DNA of 64,000 nt from G963708325 sp963708325 (lineage in GTDB: Bacteria; Actinomycetota; Thermoleophilia; Solirubrobacterales; 70-9), in NCBI GenBank assembly GCA_963708325.1, contig OY970203.1, positions 1-64,000 of the forward strand, written 5' to 3'. Positions 28,486-37,320 of this stretch are shown one piece after another. Below the pieces are notes generated by a model. The model did not search any database. It had not been told where the DNA came from and saw only the letters and a list, made by a program, of their open reading frames with translations. The translations under genes and the position numbers were made by a program. The number at the start of each line of letters is the position of its first letter. Within the stretch, counting starts at the first letter, position 1.

Positions 28486-29418
28486 TCACTGCGTGACTCT
28501 ACTGGTCTGCTCGACGATGTCCAGCCATTCGAGGTACTCCTCGGCACGGCCGCAGAGCGCGTCCTCGAACTTCGCCTGGACCACTCGGGTGATCTCGCCG
28601 GGCTCGCCCAGCTCGTGGTCGTCGATCGCCCGCACAGGCACGAGCTCGGCGGCCGTCCCGGTCAGGAACACCTCCTCCGCGAGGTAGAGCTCGGCGCGGG
28701 CAACGTCGCGCTCCTCGACCGTGTAGCCGAGGTCTCGTGCGATCTGCACCACCGAGGCGCGGCTGATCCCGTCGAGGATCGAGGCCGTGTGGGGCGGAGT
28801 GCAGATCACGCCGTCGCGCACCACGAAGATGTTCTCTCCCGAGCCCTCCGAGACGAAGCCGCGCTGGTCGAGCAGGATCGCCTCGTCGTAGCCGGCCTTG
28901 GCCGTCTCGGTCTTCGCCAGGATCGAGTTCAGGTACTGGCCCGAGGCCTTGGCATGCGGGATCAGGCTGTCGCCGGAGATCGTGCGCCAGGAGGAGACCT
29001 TGGCGCTGATCCCGCGGCGCTTGCCCTCGTCGCCGAGGTAGGAGCCCCACGGCCACACGGCGATGATCACGTCCACCGGGGCGCTCTGCGCGTACAGCCC
29101 CATCTCCCCGTAGCCGCGGAACGCGAGCGGGCGGATGTAGCAGCTCGGCAGCGCGTTGCGGCGGATCAGCTCGTGGGTGGCGTTGCGCAGCTCGTCGACC
29201 GAGTACGGGATCTCGATGTAGTAGAGGCCCGCCGACTTCTCCAGCCGCTCCAGGTGCTCGCGATGGCGGAAGATCGCGGTGCCACGCTCGGTTTCGTAGG
29301 CGCGGATCCCCTCGAACACGCCGGTGCCGTAGTGGAGCCCGTGGCTGAGCACGTGGACCCTGGCGTCGTCCCACGCCACGAGGTCCCCGTTCATCCAGAT
29401 CAGCTCGGCCTTGTCCAC
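28486..29418 (-). CDS. ilvE: branched-chain amino acid aminotransferase
   Basis: 310 aa from GTG 29418, with GGAGGA as a good Shine-Dalgarno just upstream. Fold type IV PLP enzyme: HGLHYGTGVFEGIRAYE, the PLP lysine in ASGQYLNSILAKTETAKAGYDEAI, and GFVSEGSGENIFVV. It makes Leu, Ile and Val from their 2-oxo acids with glutamate. Lies between leuB and cimA on the same strand, so the region forms a branched-chain cluster. Length is normal. Confidence 0.96.
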   Translation of the reverse strand: MDKAELIWMNGDLVAWDDARVHVLSHGLHYGTGVFEGIRAYETERGTAIFRHREHLERLEKSAGLYYIEIPYSVDELRNATHELIRRNALPSCYIRPLAFRGYGEMGLYAQSAPVDVIIAVWPWGSYLGDEGKRRGISAKVSSWRTISGDSLIPHAKASGQYLNSILAKTETAKAGYDEAILLDQRGFVSEGSGENIFVVRDGVICTPPHTASILDGISRASVVQIARDLGYTVEERDVARAELYLAEEVFLTGTAAELVPVRAIDDHELGEPGEITRVVQAKFEDALCGRAEEYLEWLDIVEQTSRVTQ

Positions 29419-29502
29419 TCCGTCCTCCGCGCGATTCGATTGCCTGCGGGGCGCAAGTATGCCCGATGGCCGGCCGGCCGGCGAGCCGTCAGGACACGCG
29501 GA

Positions 29503-30600
29503 CTACCGTCCGAGAGCATCGATCACGGCCGAGGTCATCTCCTCGGTGCCGACCTCGACCTCCTCCGGCAGGTCGGACATCGGCGGACGCTCCGCCTCCA
29601 CCCAGGCCAGGTCGGGCGTGCGCAGCCCCCGCTCCAGGGCCGCGTCAACCGCTCCCTCGACGGTCTCGGCGTCGGCGGCGCGGCCGAGCCCGTGGCGCAG
29701 CAGCATCGCCGCGGAGAGGATCGCGGCCAGCGGGTTCGCCACGCCCTTGCCGGCGATGTCCGGCGCCGAGCCGTGGACCGGCTCGAACAGGCCCGGGGGG
29801 CCCGCTCCCAGGCTCGCCGACGGCAGCATGCCCAGCGATCCCGTCAGCATCGCCGCCTCGTCGCTGAGGATGTCGCCGAACATGTTCTCCGTGAGGATCA
29901 CGTCGAACTGCGCGGGCTGCGCGACGAGCTGCATGGCGGCGTTGTCGACCAGCATGTGCTGCAACTCCACGTCGGCGTACTCGGCCTCGGCCAGCCTGCC
30001 GACGGTCTCCCGCCACAGGCGGGACGTCTCCAGCACGTTCGCCTTGTCGACCGAGGTGACGCGAGCGGCGCCGTGGCCCGCGCGCTCGCGCGCGGTCTCG
30101 AAGGCGACGCGGGCGATCCGCTCGATCTCCGCCGTCGTGTACTCGCATGTGTCATGGGCGCTCTCGGCGCCACGCCCGCTGTCACCGAAGTAGATGCCGC
30201 CGGTCAGCTCGCGGACGACGATCAGATCGGCGTCGCGGATCAGGTGCTCGCGCAGCGGGCTGGCGCCGGAGAGGGCCGCGCTCGGCCGTACCGGCCGCAG
30301 GTTGGCGAACAGCTCCAGTCCCTTGCGCAGCCCCAGCAGGCCCTGCTCGGGACGCGGCGCGCCGGGGTCGGTGCTGTCCCACTTCGGCCCCCCCACCGCT
30401 CCGAGCAGCACCGCATCGGCCTCGCGGCAGGCGGAGAGCACCTCGTCCGTCAGCGCCGAGCCGTGCGCGTCTATGGAGGCGCCGCCGACCGGATGCTCGG
30501 CGAACTCGAAGTCGTCGATCGCCTCGAGCACGCGGCGGGCGGCGGCAACTATCTCCGGGCCCACCCCGTCCCCCGGAAGCAACGCGATCGACGCGCTCAT
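29503..30600 (-). CDS. leuB: 3-isopropylmalate dehydrogenase
   Basis: 365 aa. Oxidative decarboxylation of 3-isopropylmalate (and 3-methylmalate in the citramalate route). Starts MSASIALLPGDGVGPEI; motifs include LLGAVGGPKWD, ELTGGIYFGD, the Tyr/Lys and Asp metal site in LTENMFGDILSDEAAMLTGSLGMLPSASL and EPVHGSAPDIAGK. The start ATG overlaps the stop of the methyltransferase by 4 nt, so leuB is the last gene of the coupled series regulator-leuC-leuD-methyltransferase-leuB. Confidence 0.97.
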   Translation of the reverse strand: MSASIALLPGDGVGPEIVAAARRVLEAIDDFEFAEHPVGGASIDAHGSALTDEVLSACREADAVLLGAVGGPKWDSTDPGAPRPEQGLLGLRKGLELFANLRPVRPSAALSGASPLREHLIRDADLIVVRELTGGIYFGDSGRGAESAHDTCEYTTAEIERIARVAFETARERAGHGAARVTSVDKANVLETSRLWRETVGRLAEAEYADVELQHMLVDNAAMQLVAQPAQFDVILTENMFGDILSDEAAMLTGSLGMLPSASLGAGPPGLFEPVHGSAPDIAGKGVANPLAAILSAAMLLRHGLGRAADAETVEGAVDAALERGLRTPDLAWVEAERPPMSDLPEEVEVGTEEMTSAVIDALGR

Positions 30601-31370
30601 CCGCCTGCGGCTCTGGTGGCGGAGAGGTTCAGGCGCACGTAGTCGAGCGTCAGCGGCCGCATCTGGGACTCCAATACTGCCGTGACGAAGGGCTCGCGAA
30701 GCTCCTCCGGCATCCGCTCCAGGTGCGGCCCCAGGCAGACGCTCTCCAGGTAGCCGCGGGCGTCCGCGGGCGCCTCGGGCCGAGGCTCCAGCCAACAGGA
30801 GACATCGACGAGGCCGGCCCGCTTCAGGCGAACCTCGGTGTCTTCCGGCGAGGCGAAGTTCCAGGCGTCGTGGACGCCGCGAAGGTAGGCGGCGAAGCGC
30901 TCGTCGCCGCTCACCGCGTCCACAGTGCGGATGAACTCGGCGACGTTGCCGATCCCGCCGCACTGCGCCTCCATGCGGCCGCCCGGTCGCATCGCCGCGG
31001 CGAGCCGCTCGAAGAGGCGGGCGTGGTCGCGGATCCAGTGAAACGTCGCGCTGGAGAAGATCGCGTCGACCTCGGCGTCGAGGTCCAGCTCGAGCAGATC
31101 GCGTACCACCAGCTCCGCCCGCTCGCCGAGCCGTTCGCGGGCCCGCTCGATCATCGCCGGGGACGCATCGACCCCGATCACCCGCCCCCGCGGCAGCCGC
31201 TCGAGCAGCAGCGCGGTGACGCGGCCGCTGCCGCAGCCCGCGTCGAGCACGGTCTCGTCGCCGCGCAGGTCGAGGCGGTCGAGCACCTCCCGCCCCCATG
31301 CCTCCTGGGGGTCGGCGACGCGGTCATACGTTGCGGCGTCCCAGTCGCGCGGGCGCGCTTCCCCGCTCAC
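30597..31370 (-). CDS. Tam-like SAM-dependent methyltransferase within the leu operon
   Basis: 257 aa from GTG 31370, which overlaps the leuD stop (GTGA). Class I methyltransferase: motif I VLDAGCGSGRV (41-51), motif II GVDASPAMIERAR, and SSATFHWIRDHARLFERLAAAMRPGG. The N-terminus RDWDAATYDRVADPQEAWGREVLDRL and the FHWI motif resemble trans-aconitate 2-methyltransferase (Tam). Yeast Tmt1, with related function, methylates trans-aconitate and 3-isopropylmalate. A role in capping dead-end tricarboxylic or isopropylmalate-like acids made by LeuCD would suit this position, but the substrate is not shown by the sequence. Confidence 0.8.
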   Translation of the reverse strand: MSGEARPRDWDAATYDRVADPQEAWGREVLDRLDLRGDETVLDAGCGSGRVTALLLERLPRGRVIGVDASPAMIERARERLGERAELVVRDLLELDLDAEVDAIFSSATFHWIRDHARLFERLAAAMRPGGRMEAQCGGIGNVAEFIRTVDAVSGDERFAAYLRGVHDAWNFASPEDTEVRLKRAGLVDVSCWLEPRPEAPADARGYLESVCLGPHLERMPEELREPFVTAVLESQMRPLTLDYVRLNLSATRAAGG

Positions 31371-31930
31371 AGCGAGGTCGTCACGGGGCCGCGGTCGGCG
31401 CGACCCGACCCCTCGAACGCGTCGATGTCGGAGGCGTGCTGGAGGGTCGTGCCGATCTCGTCAAGGCCGTGCAGGAGGCGATGCTTGACGTCTGCGTCGA
31501 TCTCGAACTCGACCACGCCGCCCGCGTAGTCCACCGTCTGGTCGTCGACGTCGATCCGGGCCTCGCCGGCTTCGCCGATCGCCCTGCAGACGTCCTCGTC
31601 GAGGATGACCGGGAGGAGGCCGTTCTTGGTGCAGTTGACATAGAAGATGTCGGCGAACGACGGCCCAACGACCGCCGCAAAGCCGAAGTCCTGCAGCGCC
31701 CAGACCGCGTGCTCGCGCGAGGAGCCGCAGCCAAAGTTCCTCCCCGTCAGCAGAATTGGGTTGGGCTCCAGCTCGATCTCCCCCGATCGCATCCAGTCGT
31801 AGAAGAGGAACTCGCCGAAGCCGGTCCGCTCGAGCCGCTTCAGGAACTGCTTGGGGATGATCTGGTCCGTGTCCACGTCGGCGCGGTCGAGCACCGTCAC
31901 GCTCCCCTCCACGACATCGATCGGCCTCAC
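31367..31930 (-). CDS. leuD: 3-isopropylmalate dehydratase small subunit
   Basis: 187 aa starting at GTG 31930 in the overlap GTGA with the leuC stop. Contains DRADVDTDQIIPKQFLKR, the swivel-domain signature GRNFGCGSSREHAVWAL and GPSFADIFYVNCTKNGLLPV. With LeuC it isomerises 2-isopropylmalate to 3-isopropylmalate, and citramalate in the isoleucine route. Longer readings upstream in this frame fall inside leuC and are not real. Confidence 0.97.
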   Translation of the reverse strand: MRPIDVVEGSVTVLDRADVDTDQIIPKQFLKRLERTGFGEFLFYDWMRSGEIELEPNPILLTGRNFGCGSSREHAVWALQDFGFAAVVGPSFADIFYVNCTKNGLLPVILDEDVCRAIGEAGEARIDVDDQTVDYAGGVVEFEIDADVKHRLLHGLDEIGTTLQHASDIDAFEGSGRADRGPVTTSL

Positions 31931-33318
31931 GGGGCCCACTCCCTGATGTCGACGAAACGCCCCTCGATCGCCGCCGCCGCTGCCATTCTGGGGCTGACCA
32001 GGTGGGTGCGGCCGCCCTTGCCCTGGCGACCCTCGTAGTTGCGGTTCGAGGTCGAGGCGCAGCGCTCGCCCTCGCCGAGGATGTCTGGGTTCATGCCGAG
32101 GCACATCGAGCAGCCCGACGTCCGCCATTCGAAGCCGGCGGCGGCGAACACGTCATCCAAGCCCTCCTCTTCGGCGCGCGCCCTGACCTGCTCCGATCCC
32201 GGCACGACCATCGCCCGCACCGAATCGGGAACCCGCCGGCCCTCAATCATCGCCGCCGCCGCGCGGAGGTCCTCGATCCGCGAGTTCACGCAGGAGCCGA
32301 TGAACACGCGATCGAGGGCGATGTCCCGGATCGGCGTTCCCGGCTTCAGCGCCATGTAGGCGAGCGCCCGCTCGGCGGCCTCGCGATCGGCGGGTGAGTC
32401 GATTCGGGCCGGATCGGGAACGGCGTCGGTCACCTCGACCACCTGCGCGGGCTGGGTTCCCCAGGTGACCATCGGGGAGATCTGCGAGGCGTCGATCTCG
32501 ACCTCGTTGTCGAAGCGCGCGCCTTCGTCGGTGGCGAGCTCGCGCCAGCCCTCGATCGCCGCGGCGAGATCGGCCGGCGCGCCCGGCCGCCCCTCGATGT
32601 ACTCGAACGTGACCTCGTCGGGCGCGACCATGCCGGCCCGGCCCCCGCCCTCGATCGTCATGTTGCAGACGGTCATCCGCCCCTCCATGGAGAGCTCACG
32701 AATCGCCTCGCCGGCGTACTCCACTGCGTACCCGATCATCCCGTGCGTGCCGAGCCGGCCGATCGTGGCGAGGATCAGGTCCTTCGGGGTCACACCCGGG
32801 CGCAGCTCGCCCGTGTAGGAGATCCTCATCGTCTTCGGCCGCTTCTGGACCAGGCACTGGGTTGCCAGCACGTGTTCGACCTCCGAGGTGCCGATCCCGA
32901 ATGCCAGCGCGCCGAAGGCACCGTGCGTTGAGGTGTGGCTGTCGCCGCAGACGATCGTCATCCCGGGCTGGGTGAGCCCCAGCTCCGGCCCGATCACGTG
33001 GACGATCCCGCGCCGGTCCGACCCCAGCGAGTAGACCGGGACGCCGAACTCCGCGCAGTTGGCCTCCAGGGCCTCGACCTGCTTGCGCGACATCACGTCG
33101 GCGATCAGGTGGGCCGCCGGCGTTCCGTCGGTCGGCACGTTGTGGTCCGCGGTGGCCAGCGTGCGGTCGGGCCTGCGGACGCTGCGCCCCTCGATCCGCA
33201 GGCCCTCGAACGCCTGCGCCGAGGTGATCTCGTGGACCAGGTGCAGGTCGATGTAGAGCAGGCTCTCGCGGACCTCGTGGCCCTCCCAGATCTTGTCGAA
33301 AAGGGTTCTGTTCATCAT
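31927..33318 (-). CDS. leuC: 3-isopropylmalate dehydratase large subunit
   Basis: 463 aa, aconitase superfamily. The three cysteines for the 4Fe-4S cluster are in FIGSCVNSR and TSGCSMCLGMNPD; other signatures are CGDSHTSTHGAFGALAFGIGTSEVEHVLATQ and NRNYEGRQGKGGRTHLVSP. Its ATG overlaps the TGA of the XRE-cupin regulator by one base (TGATG), so regulator and enzyme are translated together. Confidence 0.97.
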   Translation of the reverse strand: MMNRTLFDKIWEGHEVRESLLYIDLHLVHEITSAQAFEGLRIEGRSVRRPDRTLATADHNVPTDGTPAAHLIADVMSRKQVEALEANCAEFGVPVYSLGSDRRGIVHVIGPELGLTQPGMTIVCGDSHTSTHGAFGALAFGIGTSEVEHVLATQCLVQKRPKTMRISYTGELRPGVTPKDLILATIGRLGTHGMIGYAVEYAGEAIRELSMEGRMTVCNMTIEGGGRAGMVAPDEVTFEYIEGRPGAPADLAAAIEGWRELATDEGARFDNEVEIDASQISPMVTWGTQPAQVVEVTDAVPDPARIDSPADREAAERALAYMALKPGTPIRDIALDRVFIGSCVNSRIEDLRAAAAMIEGRRVPDSVRAMVVPGSEQVRARAEEEGLDDVFAAAGFEWRTSGCSMCLGMNPDILGEGERCASTSNRNYEGRQGKGGRTHLVSPRMAAAAAIEGRFVDIREWAP

Positions 33319-33914
33319 CAGCTGCGCCTCAGACCGGCGGCGACGACGGCGAGGAACTCCGCCGGCTCGGCCCCATTGTTCTCGAAATGGTGCGACAGGT
33401 CGGCGTCGAAGGTGACGCTGTCGCCGTCGGCGAGCATATGGGCCTCGCCGTCCACCACCAGCGTGACGGCACCCTCGAGGACGACGGCGGTCTCGCGGCT
33501 CCCCGGCTCGTGGATCGGCGGGTCGCCGGCGCCCCCGGTCGCGGCGCCGGGGTCGAGCATGTGCAGGGACACGTCGGCGCGCTGGCCGGGCAGCGGCGGG
33601 GTCAGCTCCTCGGTGCGGTGGCCCGCGTGGCGGTGACGGCGGCGCCGCTCGCGGCGGGTGAAGACGACGTGCGAGGACTCGTCCAGCCGCAGGAGCTGCG
33701 ACAGGCTGAGGTCGAGGCCGGAGGCGATCCGCCCCGCCACCGCGAGCGTCGGGCTGGTCGCGCCGCGCTCGACCTGCGACAGCATCGGCGCGCTGACGCC
33801 GCTTCGCCCGGCGAGGTCGCGAAGCGAGAGGCCGAGCGCGTCGCGGAGGGCGCGTACCCGTGGGCCGACCTCGGGGTCGGCGCGCTCGGTGCGGTCGAGC
33901 TCGCGGGTCTCCAC
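33318..33914 (-). CDS. XRE-family regulator with C-terminal cupin domain
   Basis: 198 aa from GTG 33914. Helix-turn-helix at about 17-72 (LRDALGLSLRDLAGRSGVSAPMLSQVERGATSPTLAVAGRIASGLDLSLSQLL, a standard HTH_3), then a basic linker and a cupin (about 110-190, MLDPGAATGGAGDPPIHEPGSRETAVVLEG...DSVTFDADLSHHFEN) that may bind a small ligand. First gene of the leuC-leuD-mtase-leuB operon. A perfect 10-bp inverted repeat lies directly before the start codon, so autoregulation and control of leu genes are likely. The ligand may be a leucine-pathway intermediate; that is inference. Confidence 0.88.
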   Translation of the reverse strand: METRELDRTERADPEVGPRVRALRDALGLSLRDLAGRSGVSAPMLSQVERGATSPTLAVAGRIASGLDLSLSQLLRLDESSHVVFTRRERRRRHRHAGHRTEELTPPLPGQRADVSLHMLDPGAATGGAGDPPIHEPGSRETAVVLEGAVTLVVDGEAHMLADGDSVTFDADLSHHFENNGAEPAEFLAVVAAGLRRS

Positions 33915-33940
33915 CGGGCGTACGTTATCACGTACGCCCG
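33915..33940 (-). promoter_or_regulatory. perfect inverted-repeat operator before the leu operon
   Basis: CGGGCGTACG (33915-33924) and CGTACGCCCG (33931-33940) are exact reverse complements with a 6-nt spacer TTATCA. The repeat touches the GTG start at 33914. The spacer, read on the minus strand as TGATAA, is the only A/T-rich -10 candidate, so a bound dimer would cover the promoter. The XRE-cupin protein encoded next is the obvious candidate ligand. Confidence 0.75.
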
Positions 33941-33955
33941 TATGTCTTGATTACG

Positions 33956-34786
33956 TCAGGCGCCAGCGATCGCGGCGGCCAGGCTCGGGTTGAACGGCTG
34001 CGTCCCCGCGACGAGGTTGGTCGCCGAGAACGAGCTGTTCGCGTGCATGTAGGCGATCTCCTTGCCGAGGTCGCCCACCCCGTTGGACCCGGCCAGAGGG
34101 GCGAGCTGGACCGTGCTGAGCACGCCGATCGCCCCTCCGGACGCGTTCATGAAGCCGCTGCCCGAGTCGCCCGGAATCCCCGGCGTCGCCGTGTAGACGT
34201 CGTGGCTCCAGCCGCTCGGGGCGTTCTGGACGACCACGCCCTGCTTCGGGCTGAGCTTGGTCACGCCGCCGCGGAGCTCCGAGTTCCCGTAGGTGTACAC
34301 GGTCGAGCCGGTGGCGCCCCAGCCGCCGACCCCGGTCGGCCCGCCGAATCCGGGCACCGAGGGGTTGACGTTGGCGACATCCGCCGGGTCGAGCCGGACA
34401 AGGGCGAGGTCGTTGTAGTCGCACGTGTCGGCGTCGGTCTCGCCGTTCGACTGCATCGTCAGCCACGAGTTGTAGACGAGCGTGCCGGGATGGCCGGCGC
34501 CCGTGACGTCCACAGGAGTCCCGATCGGGAGCGAGGCGCTGTCGCAGCCGTTGGTGTCGGTGGCCGCGCCGGTCCCCGAGCAGTGCGCCGCCTGGCCGAC
34601 GTAGACGTTCGAGCCGTCCTGGAAGACGAAGTTCGACGTGCACTGGGCCCCCTGCGTGAAGGTCTGGACCCCTGGGTGGATCGTCGCCGAGCCCGGCGGC
34701 GCCCATGCCGAGGCCGCCGCCGGCGTCAAAGCGCCGATCAGCGCGGCCAGGGCCGCAAGGCCCGCCGCCCGTGTGGCCGTTCGCAT
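33956..34786 (-). CDS. secreted trypsin-like serine protease
   Basis: 276 aa from ATG 34786 preceded by a GGGAG Shine-Dalgarno. Signal peptide RTATRAAGLAALAALIGALTPAAASA. Chymotrypsin-fold triad in order: His in VGQAAHCSG, Asp in YNDLALVRL and Ser in PGDSGSGFM. Cysteines near the His and at CDSAS/CDYND could form disulfides. Target unknown; sequence suggests an exported S1-type protease acting outside the cell. Upstream 35-115 nt (34787-34899) hold its promoter region and nothing else that I see. Confidence 0.87.
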   Translation of the reverse strand: MRTATRAAGLAALAALIGALTPAAASAWAPPGSATIHPGVQTFTQGAQCTSNFVFQDGSNVYVGQAAHCSGTGAATDTNGCDSASLPIGTPVDVTGAGHPGTLVYNSWLTMQSNGETDADTCDYNDLALVRLDPADVANVNPSVPGFGGPTGVGGWGATGSTVYTYGNSELRGGVTKLSPKQGVVVQNAPSGWSHDVYTATPGIPGDSGSGFMNASGGAIGVLSTVQLAPLAGSNGVGDLGKEIAYMHANSSFSATNLVAGTQPFNPSLAAAIAGA

Positions 34787-34899
34787 TCTCCCGCTACCCC
34801 CTTTGTTCCGTTCCGAGCCGCCTCGCACTGCGACCGGCTCCCGCTTTGCGCGCCGAACCCTACCCCAATCCGACGCGTCGGAAACCGCCGCCCGTGCCC

Positions 34900-35652
34900 T
34901 CAGCGCCGCTGGCCGAGCGGGCGAATCAGCACCTCGTTGACGGCGACGTGCGGCGGCTGGGACACGGCGTAGACGATTGCGCGGGCGATGTCATCCGCCT
35001 CGAGCACCTTGCCGACCTCCTCCCGCATCTTCTCGGTGGCGTCGACGACCATCGGGTTGGTGTTGTGCCCCTGGAGCTCGGTGTCGACGAAGCCAGGCTC
35101 GACGCAGGTGACGCGGACGTTCGAGTGGAGGGCCTCCTGCCGCAGCGCCTCGGAGAATCCGACCACGCCCCACTTGGTCATGTTGTAGACGGCGGTGCCG
35201 AGGTTGGCGTGCCGCCCAGCAACCGAGGAGACGTTGACGATGTGCCCGCCGCCGGAGTCCGCCATCAGCGGCAGCGCCGCGTGGGTGCAGTACAGGAGGC
35301 CGAGCAGGTTGACCTCGATCATCCGCCGCCACTCCTCGGTGTCGGCGCCGAACACGGGTCCCAGCAGCATCACCCCGGCGTTGTTGACGAGCACGTCGAG
35401 GCCGCCGAGCTCCGCCGCCGACTCCTCGACGAACGAGCGGGCGCGGGTCTCGTCGGTGACGTCGACCTCGAGCGCGACCGCTCGCCCCCCGTCGGAGCCG
35501 ATTCGCTCGGCGAGCTCGTCGATCCTGCCCTTGCGGCGGGCGCCGAGCGCCACCGCCGCCCCCTCGGCGGCGAGGGCCAGCGCTGTCGCCTCGCCGATCC
35601 CCGACGAGGCGCCGGTGATCGCCGCAACCTTCCCCTCGAGCGTGCCGGACAT
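34900..35652 (-). CDS. short-chain dehydrogenase/reductase
   Basis: 250 aa classical SDR. Nucleotide site TGASSGIG (14-21), NNAG (89-92), catalytic Ser in VNVSSVAGRH and Tyr-Lys in YNMTKWG. The Arg-rich patch ARRKGR after strand 2 suggests NADP preference. Substrate unknown. TATAGT, a -10 box, lies 8 nt before the ATG. The 71-nt gap to the leuA stop has no clear terminator. Confidence 0.88.
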   Translation of the reverse strand: MSGTLEGKVAAITGASSGIGEATALALAAEGAAVALGARRKGRIDELAERIGSDGGRAVALEVDVTDETRARSFVEESAAELGGLDVLVNNAGVMLLGPVFGADTEEWRRMIEVNLLGLLYCTHAALPLMADSGGGHIVNVSSVAGRHANLGTAVYNMTKWGVVGFSEALRQEALHSNVRVTCVEPGFVDTELQGHNTNPMVVDATEKMREEVGKVLEADDIARAIVYAVSQPPHVAVNEVLIRPLGQRR

Positions 35653-35723
35653 GGGGGCGGACTATATGGGAGGCATCTTCAGGCTCTCGTCGAGGCGATC
35701 GAGAACCAGCGGTCGCTGCGGGG

Positions 35724-37313
35724 CTACGGGCCCGGGGTGCGCTCCGTGGCTGCGTCGGCCGTCGCCGCCTCCGCCTCGCGGATCGCGGCGCCCTCCAGCG
35801 CGTTGGACAGCGCCCGGATGTAGGCGCGGGCCGACGCCTCGAGGATGTCGGTGGCGACACCCTGGCCGCTCGCAAGGCGCCCGTGTGCGCGCAGCATCAC
35901 GGTCACCTCGCCGAGCGCGTCCTCGCCGCCCGTCACCGCGGCGACCGTGTACTGGCGCAGCTCGGACTCCACCCCGGTGGCCTGGCGGATCGCTCCGAAG
36001 ATCGCGTCCACCGGGCCGTCGCCGCCGGCCTCGCCGACCGCCTCCTCGCCGGAGGGCAGCCGCACGGAGACCTTCGCGTGCGGGTCGCGCCGCGACGACG
36101 CCTCGACGTCGAACCAGTCGAGCACGTACGACTCGGCGCGCTCGCGCATCTCGTCGGAGACGATCGCCTCGAGGTCGAGGCCCGTCACCTGCTTCTTGCG
36201 GTCGGCGATCTCCTTGAATCGCTCGAACGCCTGGTTGAGGGCGTTGCCCTCGACCTTGAAGCCCAGATCCTCCAGCGCCTTGCGCAGGGCGTGACGGCCG
36301 GAGTGCTTGCCGAGCACGATCTCGTTCGACTCCAGGCCGACCTCGGTGGCGTCCATGATCTCGTATGTCGTGCGCTCCTTCAGCACGCCGTCCTGGTGGA
36401 TCCCGGACTCGTGGGCGAAGGCGTTGCGCCCGACGATGGCCTTGTTCGGCTGCACCGCATAGCCGGTGAAGCGCGACACCATCCGGCTGGTGCGGGCGAT
36501 CTCGCGGGTGTCCACCCCGGTGTCGAGCCCGTGCTCGTCACGGCGGGTGCGCAGCAGCATCACGATCTCCTCCAGCGAGCAGTTGCCGGCCCGCTCGCCG
36601 ATCCCGTTCACCGCACACTCGACCTGGCGGGCGCCGGCCAGCACCCCCGCGTAGGAATTGGCTACGGCCAGCCCGAGGTCGTCGTGGCAGTGCACCGAGA
36701 GGCGCACGTCGCGCAGCTGCGGCACGAGCCGGTAGAGCTCGGCGAAGTAGCGCGCGTACTCCTCAGGGGTCGTGTAGCCGACCGTGTCGGGGATGTTGAC
36801 CACGGTCGCGCCCGCGGCGACCGCGATCGCGCACACCTCGGCGGTGAACTCGACGTCGGCGCGGGTGGCGTCCATGGGCGAGAACTCGACGTCGTCGCAG
36901 TAGGACTTCGCCAGCGCCACGGCGGCTTTCGCCTGGCCCTTGACGTCGTCGCGGGTGGTCTGGAGCTGGTGCTCGATGTGGATGTCGGACGTGGAGATGA
37001 AGGTGTGGATCCGCGGCCGGTCGGAGTCGGAGATCGCCCCCCAGGCGGCGTCGATGTCGGCCTTGTGAGTACGGGCCAGGCCGCAGATCACCGGCCCCTC
37101 GACGTTCCGGGCGATCTCCCGGACCGCCTCGAAGTCGCCGGGCGAGGTGATCGGAAAGCCGGCCTCGATCACGTCCACGCCGAGGCGGGCGAGCTGCTGG
37201 GCGATCTCGACCTTCTCCTGCGTGTTGAGGGAGATCCCCGGGGACTGCTCGCCGTCGCGCAGGGTCGTGTCGAAGATCTCGACGCGATTCTCTTCTGATA
37301 CGGGGCCGTTCAT
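35724..37313 (-). CDS. leuA: 2-isopropylmalate synthase
   Basis: 529 aa, first step of leucine synthesis: 2-oxoisovalerate plus acetyl-CoA. Catalytic TIM barrel with DTTLRDGEQSPGISL, HCHDDLGLAVANSYAG and NGIGERAGNCSLEE; GKHSGRHALRKAL; C-terminal allosteric leucine-binding domain (about 390-510). The start ATG at 37313 has a very strong purine-rich Shine-Dalgarno AAGGAGAAGGAGG. That same sequence is complementary to the leucine codon run of the leader peptide at 37380-37439, so translation is probably leucine-controlled. It is the only leu gene placed away from leuCDB. Confidence 0.96.
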   Translation of the reverse strand: MNGPVSEENRVEIFDTTLRDGEQSPGISLNTQEKVEIAQQLARLGVDVIEAGFPITSPGDFEAVREIARNVEGPVICGLARTHKADIDAAWGAISDSDRPRIHTFISTSDIHIEHQLQTTRDDVKGQAKAAVALAKSYCDDVEFSPMDATRADVEFTAEVCAIAVAAGATVVNIPDTVGYTTPEEYARYFAELYRLVPQLRDVRLSVHCHDDLGLAVANSYAGVLAGARQVECAVNGIGERAGNCSLEEIVMLLRTRRDEHGLDTGVDTREIARTSRMVSRFTGYAVQPNKAIVGRNAFAHESGIHQDGVLKERTTYEIMDATEVGLESNEIVLGKHSGRHALRKALEDLGFKVEGNALNQAFERFKEIADRKKQVTGLDLEAIVSDEMRERAESYVLDWFDVEASSRRDPHAKVSVRLPSGEEAVGEAGGDGPVDAIFGAIRQATGVESELRQYTVAAVTGGEDALGEVTVMLRAHGRLASGQGVATDILEASARAYIRALSNALEGAAIREAEAATADAATERTPGP

Positions 37314-37320
37314 CGGCCTT

